Part shown: positions 7,282-13,757 of the stretch, piece after piece | How positions within the stretch are numbered: the stretch's first letter is position 1 | Layout: each line of letters begins with the position of its first letter | NCBI GenBank assembly: GCA_035250485.1 | Contig: DATFFB010000021.1 | Span: 1-16,030 of the forward strand | DNA: 16,030 nucleotides | Direction: 5' to 3' | From: JACCTH01 sp035250485 | GTDB lineage: Bacteria > Actinomycetota > Acidimicrobiia > Spongiisociales > ZC4RG35 | Translations under genes and position numbers: made by a program | Notes under the pieces: model-generated | What the model was told of the DNA's origin: nothing | Databases searched by the model: none | Seen by the model: only the letters and a program-made list of their open reading frames with translations

Positions 7282-7635
7282 GACAACGATCCTATCGACG
7301 AAGCCAAGACCGACCCCTGGGACAAACTCGGCGAACAGTTCGCCTCCTTGCGCGAGAGGCTGAAGGACACCTATCGCCAACAACCGGGGCCTGACGGACC
7401 GACAGACGATGAGGTGCGGGACGCCTTCCACACCCTGGGTCGCGCTTGGGACCGGCTGACCGACGCGGTCGGCTCGGCCGTCCGGGATGAAGGAGTCCGC
7501 CAGCAGGCCAAACAGACGGCCACCGGATTCTTCGAAGCGGTCGGAGCGGCCTTCTCACAGCTCGGTAGTGAGCTCCGCCGCTCCCGCCCCGACGAAGCGG
7601 ACCCCACGGATCCGGGGATGCCGCCCGCGTCCTAG
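7270..7635 (+). CDS. Small acidic helical protein, function unknown
   Basis: A 121-aa protein that I do not recognise. It starts METHDNDPIDEAKTDPWDKL and then shows amphipathic helices: LGEQFASLRERLKDTYRQ, DEVRDAFHTLGRAWDRLTDAVGSAV, and VRQQAKQTATGFFEAVGAAFSQLGSELRR. It ends in a disordered acidic/proline tail (PDEADPTDPGMPPAS). There is no membrane segment, cysteine or enzyme motif, so it may be a helical-bundle or coiled-coil protein. The start is the ATG at 7270; an open frame continues upstream to 7129, but that part is antisense to the conserved exonuclease. A GAGGAG abuts the ATG too closely for a normal ribosome-binding site. It is followed after 3 bp by the DUF2905 gene, so these belong to one unit. 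Confidence 0.7.
   Translation: METHDNDPIDEAKTDPWDKLGEQFASLRERLKDTYRQQPGPDGPTDDEVRDAFHTLGRAWDRLTDAVGSAVRDEGVRQQAKQTATGFFEAVGAAFSQLGSELRRSRPDEADPTDPGMPPAS
7289..7294 (-). promoter_or_regulatory. Putative leaderless -10 box for the exonuclease
   Basis: TAGGAT on the minus strand fits TANNNT and ends 7 nt before the exonuclease GTG at 7281. It lies inside the coding region of the plus-strand gene that starts at 7270. Confidence 0.45.
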
Positions 7636-7638
7636 GTC

Positions 7639-7857
7639 ATGAAAGCTGGCCACATATGGATCGGCCTTGGAGTCGTCCTCATCCTGGTCGGTCTGGCCCA
7701 GAACCGGGGCTGGCTCTCATGGTTCGGCCGTCTTCCGGGCGATATTCGTAGCCCACGGGGAGGCTTCTTCTTTCCGGTGACGTCGTCGATCTTGATCAGC
7801 ATCGCGCTGACGGTGGTGGTCAACGTCCTCATTCGAATCTTCCGCGACCGGGGATGA
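7639..7857 (+). CDS. DUF2905 family small membrane protein
   Basis: This 72-aa protein is a typical DUF2905 member. An N-terminal hydrophobic helix (IWIGLGVVLILVGLAQNRG) is followed by the family core WFGRLPGDIRSPRGGFFFPVTSSILISIALTVV, which includes the second membrane helix, and a short basic end (RIFRDRG). The function of the family is unknown; it is a small two-helix membrane protein widespread in bacteria. The start is ATG at 7639, 3 bp after the previous stop. Its stop codon overlaps the next start as ATGA, indicating translational coupling to the 320-aa protein. Confidence 0.88.
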   Translation: MKAGHIWIGLGVVLILVGLAQNRGWLSWFGRLPGDIRSPRGGFFFPVTSSILISIALTVVVNVLIRIFRDRG

Positions 7858-8816
7858 ACGACCGTCGGGCGCGGGAGGCAATCGAAAGCTCCGACACCGA
7901 CGATTTGCTGCGCATCGTCGATGACAGCTGCGCCGCAAAGGAGTGGGAAGAGCTCGGCAAGCTGCGATTGCTCCTCGAGGAAGCCGTTGCTCGGGGACGG
8001 CAGCTCTGGGGAGTCGATCAGCACATCCGTTATCGGATGGCGCTGGAAGGACCCGCGGCCGTGGCGGCCGCCGCGGTGGAGGAGGGTCCGGCCCGATTCG
8101 CTCTCGGACCTTTGACCGAGGTCGCTGCCAACCGCCACACCTTCGCCGAGCTGGCTCCGCACCTTCGAACCAACCTGGCGGCAGTGGCCTCTGAACGCGC
8201 CGTCTTCGGGGAGCAGGTGGCTGGGACCGGCCTGCCCGCCACCGAGCTGCCGCTCGACCTTTTGCCTTGGGAACCGGCGTACGCCCTGCCCGTCTATCAC
8301 AAAGATCGGGTGGAATCGGATTCTCCGCCCCGGCCCCGCCTCGAGCCGGTCGAATTGCCTTCCGAGGCCCAGACGGTGGACGACCTCGCGTCGACTGAGG
8401 CCCTGCTGGCCTTGGTACTTCCCTGGTTGGAAGAGTCGAACGGGCGGGGGCAGGCGGTCTGTGTCGAGGGTCCGCCGGCCGCGGCGCTGCGGGCGCTGTC
8501 GGTCCCCAAGGCGGAAATGGCGCCGGTGCCGACCGCCGCCGCCATGGCGCAGATGGCCTGGGCAGCCGCCTCCGGCGGAGCGATGGGAAGGCGCCGGGGG
8601 GCGGCGTATGGTCGCTTCGCCACATGGTTCGCGCTCGCCGCCCTTGGCGGCTGGGAGTGGCCGGCCACAACCGAGGAGATGAAGGATGCCGCCACCCGCC
8701 TACGGTGGTTCGTCTGGAGCGATCTCGCGCCGGAGCTGGGGTGGTCGCTCCATCTCGCCGCTCATGATCCCGAGGAAGGCCTCTCGTGGGCTGTTGGTGC
8801 CCGCGATGCCCACTAG
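7854..8816 (+). CDS. Conserved-looking 320-aa protein of unknown function
   Basis: I cannot assign a family. The protein has three parts. Residues 1-110 are helical and repeat-like (DDLLRIVDDSCAAKEWEEL, KLRLLLEEAVARGRQLWGV, GPAAVAAAAVEEGPARFALGPLTEV), recalling HEAT-type alpha repeats. Residues 110-175 are a proline-rich linker. The C-terminal half holds DDLASTEALLALVLPWLEESN and the Gly/Ala/Arg segment MAQMAWAAASGGAMGRRRGAAYGRFATWFALAALGG, followed by tryptophan-rich GWEWPATTEEM, RWFVWSD and ELGWSLHLAAHDPEEGLSWAV. There is no signal peptide; the FATWFALAALGG piece is too short for a confident membrane helix. The gene is coupled to DUF2905 by an ATGA overlap and followed after 16 bp by the LLM oxidoreductase. 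Confidence 0.75.
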   Translation: MNDRRAREAIESSDTDDLLRIVDDSCAAKEWEELGKLRLLLEEAVARGRQLWGVDQHIRYRMALEGPAAVAAAAVEEGPARFALGPLTEVAANRHTFAELAPHLRTNLAAVASERAVFGEQVAGTGLPATELPLDLLPWEPAYALPVYHKDRVESDSPPRPRLEPVELPSEAQTVDDLASTEALLALVLPWLEESNGRGQAVCVEGPPAAALRALSVPKAEMAPVPTAAAMAQMAWAAASGGAMGRRRGAAYGRFATWFALAALGGWEWPATTEEMKDAATRLRWFVWSDLAPELGWSLHLAAHDPEEGLSWAVGARDAH

Positions 8817-8820
8817 CCCG

Positions 8821-8826
8821 TAACGT
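8821..8826 (+). promoter_or_regulatory. Putative leaderless -10 box for the LLM oxidoreductase
   Basis: TAACGT (TANNNT) ends 6 nt before the ATG at 8833, in the 16-bp gap after the 320-aa gene. There is no Shine-Dalgarno. The gene may therefore have its own leaderless transcript besides readthrough. Confidence 0.4.
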
Positions 8827-8832
8827 CTCCCC

Positions 8833-9612
8833 ATGACCAATCCGATACGCATCGCCCTCCAGATCCAGCCCCAACACGGTGAGTATCGAGCCATCAGGCA
8901 CACGGTCGCCCGCGCCGAGGAGATGGGAGTAGACATCGTCTACAACTGGGATCACTTCTTCCCGCTCTCGGGCGATCCCGATGGGCTGCATTTCGAATGC
9001 TGGACGATGTTGGGCGCCTGGGCCGAACAGACCGAGCGGATTGAGATCGGGGCCTTGGTCACCTGCAACAGCTATCGCAACCCCGAGCTCCTGGCCGATA
9101 TGGCCCGCACCGTCGACCACATTTCCGGCAGCCGCCTCATCTTCGGAATCGGGGCCGGGTGGTTCCGTCGGGACTACGCCGAGTACGGGTATGAATTCGG
9201 AACCGCCGGATACCGGCTGGCTGATCTCCGCCAGGCCTTGCCGCGGATTCGGTCACGTTGGGAAAAGCTCAACCCTCCGCCCACCCGCCCGCTTCCGATC
9301 CTCATCGGCGGCGGAGGGGAAAGAAAAACCTTGCGGATGGTGGCCGAGCACGCCGACGTCTGGCATAGCTTCGGCGACCTCGACACCTTCATCCGCAAGT
9401 CGGCGGTCCTCGATAAGTGGTGCGCGGACATCGGTCGCGATCCCAAGGACATACAAAGATCAATCGGTATCGGCATGGGAAGAATCGACCGGGCGGATGA
9501 CTACGTCTCGGCCGGCGTCACCGAATTCACGCTGGGGACGAGCGGACCCGATTACGACCTGGCGGCGATCCCCGACTGGCTCGCTTGGCGCGACGACCGC
9601 AACCGCGATTAG
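8833..9612 (+). CDS. LLM-class (luciferase-like) oxidoreductase, probably F420-dependent
   Basis: A 259-aa TIM-barrel oxidoreductase of the bacterial-luciferase superfamily, the branch usually annotated as F420-dependent in actinobacteria. The sequence shows the standard order: an N-terminal beta strand (IRIALQIQPQHGEY), AEEMGVDIVYNWDHFFPL, GALVTCNSYRNPELLADMARTVDHISGSRLIFGIGAGWFRRDYAEYGYEF, then PILIGGGGERKTLRMVAEHADVWHS. The GIGAGW and GGGGERKTL glycine-rich turns bind the cofactor phosphate in this family. The substrate is unknown, and FMN use cannot be excluded. Its stop overlaps that of the convergent ligase gene by 4 bp (TTAG). Confidence 0.9.
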   Translation: MTNPIRIALQIQPQHGEYRAIRHTVARAEEMGVDIVYNWDHFFPLSGDPDGLHFECWTMLGAWAEQTERIEIGALVTCNSYRNPELLADMARTVDHISGSRLIFGIGAGWFRRDYAEYGYEFGTAGYRLADLRQALPRIRSRWEKLNPPPTRPLPILIGGGGERKTLRMVAEHADVWHSFGDLDTFIRKSAVLDKWCADIGRDPKDIQRSIGIGMGRIDRADDYVSAGVTEFTLGTSGPDYDLAAIPDWLAWRDDRNRD

Positions 9613-10748
9613 GCATTGCGCGCGGTGTCCTCGATCAGATGGTCGACCACGGCCTTGAGTGCCTCCTCAGTCGATGCGCCCGCCTCCCGCGACTCTTGAT
9701 ACTTGGCGATCTGGCGCTCCGCCGACGTGCCTTCGGCAACGATGGTGCGGGCCCTTTCCACCTCGGGCCAGCATCCGAGCTCGTCGGCATCAGGAGCCAC
9801 AACCTCGATCAATTCCTCGATCAATTCGGCGAAGGGGACCAGAACTCCCTTGCCAAAATCCATGAGCGTTCCCTCCACGCCGTAACGCTGCGCCCGCCAG
9901 ATGTTCTCCGAGATCAGCATGGGGGCGTATTGGCGCCAGCGCTGGTTGGAGCCTTTGAGACGGAAGAGCATGTGGAGCAACGAGAGGTAGCAAGCGGCCA
10001 CCGTCACCGCGTCTTCGACCCGGGTGCAGACGTCGGTGATTCGCATCTCCAACGTGGGGAAGCGGGCCGAAGGGCGAATATCCCACCAGATCTTGGTGGA
10101 GTCATCGATGATGCGCGCCCGTACCAGCACATCGACGTGGCGCTGATACTCGCTCCAGCTCGAGAACTCTTCAGGAAGTCCGGTGCGGGGCATGGTGCGG
10201 AAGGTGGAGATGCGATAACTCTTGAGCCCGGTGTTGCGCGAGCCCCAGAAGGGAGAGGAAGTCGAGATGGCAAGCAGGTGGGGCAGGAAGTAGCGAACCT
10301 GGTTCATGAGATCGATCCGGAGGTCAGGATCCTCGATCCCGGCGTGCACGTGCATCCCGCAGATCACCATTCGCCGCGCCACCATGCCCAGGTCCTCAGC
10401 CATCACCTTGTAGCGGTCCTTGTCGGTGGGCTGCTGTTCCCACCAGAGAGCGAACGGGTGGGTGGAAGCGGCCATCACCGCCGCCCCGTGCTCGGTCAAG
10501 GACTCGTTGAGGCTCCTGCGCATCTCGGTCAGTTCCGCGCCGGCAGAAGTGACGCTCGAGTGAATGCCGGTGGCCACCTCGAGTTGGGCGCGCAGAAACT
10601 CGGGCATTGCCTTCTCCCCCAGCGTCGCCACCGCCGCGGCCCACATGTCGGCGTTGGGATCACTGACGAGGTTGCGGGTCTCGCGATCGACGAGGAGGTA
10701 CTCCTCCTCGATGCCGACGCTGAACGCCGGACGGGGGATCAGCTGCAT
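9609..10748 (-). CDS. YbdK-type carboxylate-amine ligase (glutamate-cysteine ligase family 2)
   Basis: A 379-aa ATP-grasp-like ligase of the GCS2 family, which joins a glutamate-like gamma-carboxylate to an amine through an acyl-phosphate. VGIEEEYLLVD (residues 11-21) carries the metal-binding glutamates. GMHVHAGIEDPDLRIDLMNQVRYFLPHLLAISTSSPFW is the central signature, and WWDIRPSARFPTLEMRITD is the late active-site strand. The length fits the YbdK subgroup. Weak gamma-glutamylcysteine synthetase activity is known for YbdK, but the real substrate in actinobacteria is uncertain because many make mycothiol instead of glutathione. It is the last gene of a three-gene operon (13 bp after the nucleotidyltransferase), with the ATG chosen just before IPRPAFSVGIEEEY. 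No clear Shine-Dalgarno is seen. Confidence 0.88.
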   Translation of the reverse strand: MQLIPRPAFSVGIEEEYLLVDRETRNLVSDPNADMWAAAVATLGEKAMPEFLRAQLEVATGIHSSVTSAGAELTEMRRSLNESLTEHGAAVMAASTHPFALWWEQQPTDKDRYKVMAEDLGMVARRMVICGMHVHAGIEDPDLRIDLMNQVRYFLPHLLAISTSSPFWGSRNTGLKSYRISTFRTMPRTGLPEEFSSWSEYQRHVDVLVRARIIDDSTKIWWDIRPSARFPTLEMRITDVCTRVEDAVTVAACYLSLLHMLFRLKGSNQRWRQYAPMLISENIWRAQRYGVEGTLMDFGKGVLVPFAELIEELIEVVAPDADELGCWPEVERARTIVAEGTSAERQIAKYQESREAGASTEEALKAVVDHLIEDTARNA

Positions 10749-10761
10749 GGCGGATTTCTAG

Positions 10762-11601
10762 CTATCCGTTTGCGGTGCTGCCGCTTCGAGCGCAGGCCAC
10801 CAGGCGTCGAACCGCAGACCATCGGATCCCATCGCTCAGGAAGGCCGCACATGCCCGAACCTCTTTCATGTTGTCCCAGGGCCCAAATCCGCCTTCGAGA
10901 TACAGCTGACAGGCCCGGGCGAGCACCGGCCGGAACCGTTCAGGCGCTCGCTCCAGCGCCCAATTCGCAGCCGTATCCTTCGATCGGATCTGGCCGCTCT
11001 CCAGAGTCATCCAGATACGGGCCAGGGTGAGCAGAACATTGCGGGTGTCGTCGATCAGGTCCCCTAGCAGCCGCGGTGCTTCGTCCACCATGGCCGCGAT
11101 TAGATCGCGCTCTGGCACTGGATCCAGAAGCGAGGATGGGGAAGGACCCGCCAGCGGCCTTCCACTCTGCAAAACCATTTCGATCAACACCGTCAGATCT
11201 GGGTTGAACTCCTCCCAGGGCTCGAAGTTTTTCCGCAAGAACTGGGGGCGCAGCCATTCGCCGTATTGCAGTTCCCATCGCGGGGGGTACCGCCAGGGTC
11301 GAACCTCTGACTGGGCCACCACTGTCAGCTCGAGAGGGCGTCGAGACGGGGGTCTTGTCTTCTCGCCCGTTGCAAGTAGACCCGTAATCAGGCGTTCCTT
11401 GTCGTCCAAGCCCAGTCTCCGGGTCACCACAACCAGCAGGTCGACGTCGCTATCGGGGCGAAGACCCCCTACAACCGCCGACCCGTAAAGGTAGACACCA
11501 CCGATCAGGTCAGCTGAAAGCACTCCTTCGACGACGGAGAGCGCTGCGTCGATCTGAAGGCCGGGCTCACCCCCCGATCCGAGCGCGTTTCCATCCGACA
11601 A
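10762..11601 (-). CDS. AadA-like aminoglycoside nucleotidyltransferase
   Basis: A 279-aa homologue of the ANT(3'')/ANT(9) family, which adenylylates streptomycin and/or spectinomycin. The N-terminal nucleotidyltransferase fold carries YLYGSAVVGGLRPDSDVDLLVVV with Gly40-Ser41 and the metal-binding Asp52/Asp54; RPLELTVV supplies the catalytic-base Glu91. The C-terminal helical domain is clearly AadA-like: VRPWRYPPRWELQYGEW, LLDPVPERDL, then TRNVLLTLARIWMTLESGQIRSKDTAANWALERAPERFRPVL. Base use matches its neighbours and there is no integron cassette site, so this looks like a resident gene. The start is TTG at 11601, 3 bp after the tag stop, supported by a GGAG about 6 nt upstream within the end of tag. 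Actual resistance is unproven. Confidence 0.88.
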   Translation of the reverse strand: MSDGNALGSGGEPGLQIDAALSVVEGVLSADLIGGVYLYGSAVVGGLRPDSDVDLLVVVTRRLGLDDKERLITGLLATGEKTRPPSRRPLELTVVAQSEVRPWRYPPRWELQYGEWLRPQFLRKNFEPWEEFNPDLTVLIEMVLQSGRPLAGPSPSSLLDPVPERDLIAAMVDEAPRLLGDLIDDTRNVLLTLARIWMTLESGQIRSKDTAANWALERAPERFRPVLARACQLYLEGGFGPWDNMKEVRACAAFLSDGIRWSAVRRLVACARSGSTANG

Positions 11602-11604
11602 GCT

Positions 11605-12219
11605 TCACTCTCCGATCGCGGCCAACAGGCCCAGCCGTTCCTTCTGGCAGGCGTCGCGGACATAGCAATCGGAGTAGTGGTCGTTGACGAGTCCCATCGA
11701 CTGCATGAACGCATAGACGGTGGTTGGCCCGACAAACGTGAACCCAGCCTTCTTGAGGGCCCGGGCCAGCGCGGTCGACTGCTCGGTTGTGGCCGCAATC
11801 GCCGATGGGGGCTGATCGCTCGCGTCTGCCCAGTTCTTCCAGATCCATTGGCCGAAGTCGCCCTCCATCTCCTCCAAGGCGAGCAACTGCCGGGCGTTGT
11901 TGATAGCCGAGCGAATCTTTCCCTGATGGCGAACAATGCCGCGATTTTCGAGCAACCGATCGACGTCCTCCTGCTCGAAGGCCGCCACGGTCTCGGGTAC
12001 GAAGTCGGCGAATGCCTCCCGAAAGCCGGCTCGCTTGCGGAGGATCGTCAGCCAGGACAGCCCGCTCTGAAACCCCTCCAGGCAAAGCTTCTCGAACAAC
12101 CGGGACCGTTGAACCGAGGGCCGCCCCCACTCGAAATCGTGGTAGGCGACGTATTCGGGCAGCCCGGTTCCCCAGGCACAACGAACCAATCCGTCGTCGA
12201 GGATTTTTACGTAATCCAT
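11605..12219 (-). CDS. tag: DNA-3-methyladenine glycosylase I
   Basis: A 204-aa base-excision repair enzyme that removes 3-methyladenine from alkylated DNA. The diagnostic N-terminus is VRCAWG...YVAYHDFEWGRP, with zinc ligands Cys14 and His27. LFEKLCLEGFQSGLSWLTILRKR follows with the catalytic-site Glu48, then the helix-hairpin-helix-like region, and GFTFVGPTTVYAFMQSMGLVNDHYSDC with the second zinc pair His181 and Cys185 (HxxxC, as in E. coli H175/C179). The length is normal. The start is ATG at 12219; the frame is open further upstream but without homology. It is the first gene of the tag-nucleotidyltransferase-ligase operon and is divergent from the molybdopterin oxidoreductase. Confidence 0.94.
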   Translation of the reverse strand: MDYVKILDDGLVRCAWGTGLPEYVAYHDFEWGRPSVQRSRLFEKLCLEGFQSGLSWLTILRKRAGFREAFADFVPETVAAFEQEDVDRLLENRGIVRHQGKIRSAINNARQLLALEEMEGDFGQWIWKNWADASDQPPSAIAATTEQSTALARALKKAGFTFVGPTTVYAFMQSMGLVNDHYSDCYVRDACQKERLGLLAAIGE

Positions 12220-12250
12220 ATTGAATCGGGACCAAAATGAGTTCCGGAAC
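12220..12250. promoter_or_regulatory. Short divergent region tag / Mo oxidoreductase with 10-bp palindrome
   Basis: Only 17 bp separate the two starts (12219 and 12237), and the sequence is AT-rich compared with its surroundings. GTTCCGGAAC (12241-12250) is a perfect palindrome just inside the first codons of the oxidoreductase, or in its leader if translation starts at 12264. It could be an operator; no clear -10/-35 pair stands out. Confidence 0.25.
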
Positions 12251-13757
12251 AGTTTTACCAAGTATGAGCAACCCCGCACACGCCCGCGCAGCCTTGGCGG
12301 GGACCGCCGCGGTGGGGATGGCTTTCGGTGCGTCCGAGCTGCTGGCAGCCTTCCTGGGCGCACCCTCCCTCGTCCAGGGAATAGCCGACCGGGTCGTCGA
12401 AAACGTTCCCACTCCGATCAAAGACTGGGCGATCTCGGTCTTTGGTACGGGCGACAAGCCGGCCCTGCTGGTCGGGATCGGGCTGGTGGGACTGGGGCTG
12501 GGAGCCCTGTTAGGGGTCCTCTCCCGACGGCGCCCACAACCGATCATCCTGGCCATCGCCGCCTTCGGAATCGGGGCCGCTTGGGCCACCACGCTTTCCG
12601 CCTCGGCCGGCCAAACCGTCCCCTGGCTCCTCGCCTTGGTCGCGATCGTGGCCGGCATCGGGACCTTCACCTGGCTCATGCGTCCCGATCCCGTCGTCGC
12701 CAGCCCGGCCCGCCGAGACCTCCTCAAGGCCACCGCCATCGGGGGCCTCGGACTCCTTCTCACCGGCGCGGGAAGACTGATTGCCTCGGCCGGTCGGGCA
12801 GCGGCCAGCGGGCGGGAAACGGTCGAAATTGGCGAAGCCGAGGTGCTGCCGCTGGCGGCGGGCAGCTCCTTCGATGTCGAAGGCCTCACCCCCATCGTCG
12901 TCCCCAACCGGGACTTTTATCGAATCGACACCGCCATCGTCGTGCCCCGGGTGGCGGTCGACACCTGGAAACTGTCGGTGACGGGACTCGTCGATAGCCC
13001 CTACGAACTCACCTTCGACGAATTGATGGAGATGGAGATGGTCGAGCGCTACGTGACGCTGTCCTGTGTCTCCAACGAGGTCGGCGGCAACCTGGTGGGG
13101 AATGCCCGCTGGCTCGGCGTCCCGCTCCGCCAGGTGGTCGACCTGGCTCGACCCCGAGCCGAGGCATCCCAACTCGTGGGGCGGGCGGTCGACCGATTCA
13201 CCGTCGGGTTTCCCCTCTCCGCGGTATATGACGGGCGCGAGGCCCTAGTGGCGGTGGCGATGAACGGTGAGGCGCTTCCGCTCGAACATGGTTTTCCGGT
13301 CCGACTCGTCGTCTCCGGACTCTATGGATACGTCTCCGCCACCAAGTGGCTCTCTGAAATCGAACTCACCACTTGGGAGTCATTCGACGCCTACTGGGTT
13401 CCGCGCGGCTGGTCCAAGGAAGGTCCGATCAAGACCCAGTCGCGCATCGACGTCCCTTCTCGTAATGTTGCCGTCGGCCCGGTCACGATCGCCGGTGTCG
13501 CCTGGGCTCCGAATGTCGGGATTGAAAGGGTCGAAGTTCAGGTCGATAACGCCGACTGGACCGAGGCCGAACTCAGCGAATCGCTCACAGAGGACGCCTG
13601 GATCCAGTGGCAGCTCCAGCACGACTTTGGGCGCGGGAGCCATCGGATTCGGGTTCGGGCAACCGATCGAAGCGGATTCACCCAGACCGAAAATCCGGTG
13701 CCTCCCGCCCCCGATGGCGCCGAAGGATGGCACGCCGTCTCGGTGACCGCCCGTTAG
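12237..13757 (+). CDS. Membrane-anchored molybdopterin oxidoreductase, sulfite oxidase family
   Basis: A 506-aa protein with four predicted membrane helices (about residues 18-41, 76-96, 101-123, 128-149). Next is a twin-arginine motif ARRDLLKATAIGGLGLLLTGAG (158-179) forming a fifth helix, then the exported molybdopterin domain. YVTLSCVSNEVGG carries Cys277, the expected molybdenum ligand, followed by GNARWLGVPLRQVV as in sulfite oxidase/YedY proteins. Residues about 400-500 form the Ig-like Mo-co dimerisation domain (VTIAGVAWAPNVGIERVEVQVD). The catalytic domain would face outside. The substrate is unknown; no haem or electron-acceptor gene is adjacent. An alternative ATG lies at 12264; neither start has a Shine-Dalgarno. 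Its stop overlaps the convergent fusion gene by 4 bp. Confidence 0.9.
   Translation: MSSGTVLPSMSNPAHARAALAGTAAVGMAFGASELLAAFLGAPSLVQGIADRVVENVPTPIKDWAISVFGTGDKPALLVGIGLVGLGLGALLGVLSRRRPQPIILAIAAFGIGAAWATTLSASAGQTVPWLLALVAIVAGIGTFTWLMRPDPVVASPARRDLLKATAIGGLGLLLTGAGRLIASAGRAAASGRETVEIGEAEVLPLAAGSSFDVEGLTPIVVPNRDFYRIDTAIVVPRVAVDTWKLSVTGLVDSPYELTFDELMEMEMVERYVTLSCVSNEVGGNLVGNARWLGVPLRQVVDLARPRAEASQLVGRAVDRFTVGFPLSAVYDGREALVAVAMNGEALPLEHGFPVRLVVSGLYGYVSATKWLSEIELTTWESFDAYWVPRGWSKEGPIKTQSRIDVPSRNVAVGPVTIAGVAWAPNVGIERVEVQVDNADWTEAELSESLTEDAWIQWQLQHDFGRGSHRIRVRATDRSGFTQTENPVPPAPDGAEGWHAVSVTAR

Noticed and set aside
7717..9120. 467-aa minus-strand open frame opposite DUF2905, the 320-aa gene and the LLM gene
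   Set aside because: Arg/Pro-rich shadow frame crossing three plus-strand genes with good starts and coupling; no domain.
9585..11030. 481-aa plus-strand open frame opposite the YbdK-type ligase
   Set aside because: Antisense to a family with clear catalytic motifs; no homology visible in the plus-strand translation.
11567..12907. 446-aa minus-strand open frame spanning tag and the Mo oxidoreductase start
   Set aside because: It reads tag in a wrong frame and the oxidoreductase antisense; it has none of the conserved residues of either.
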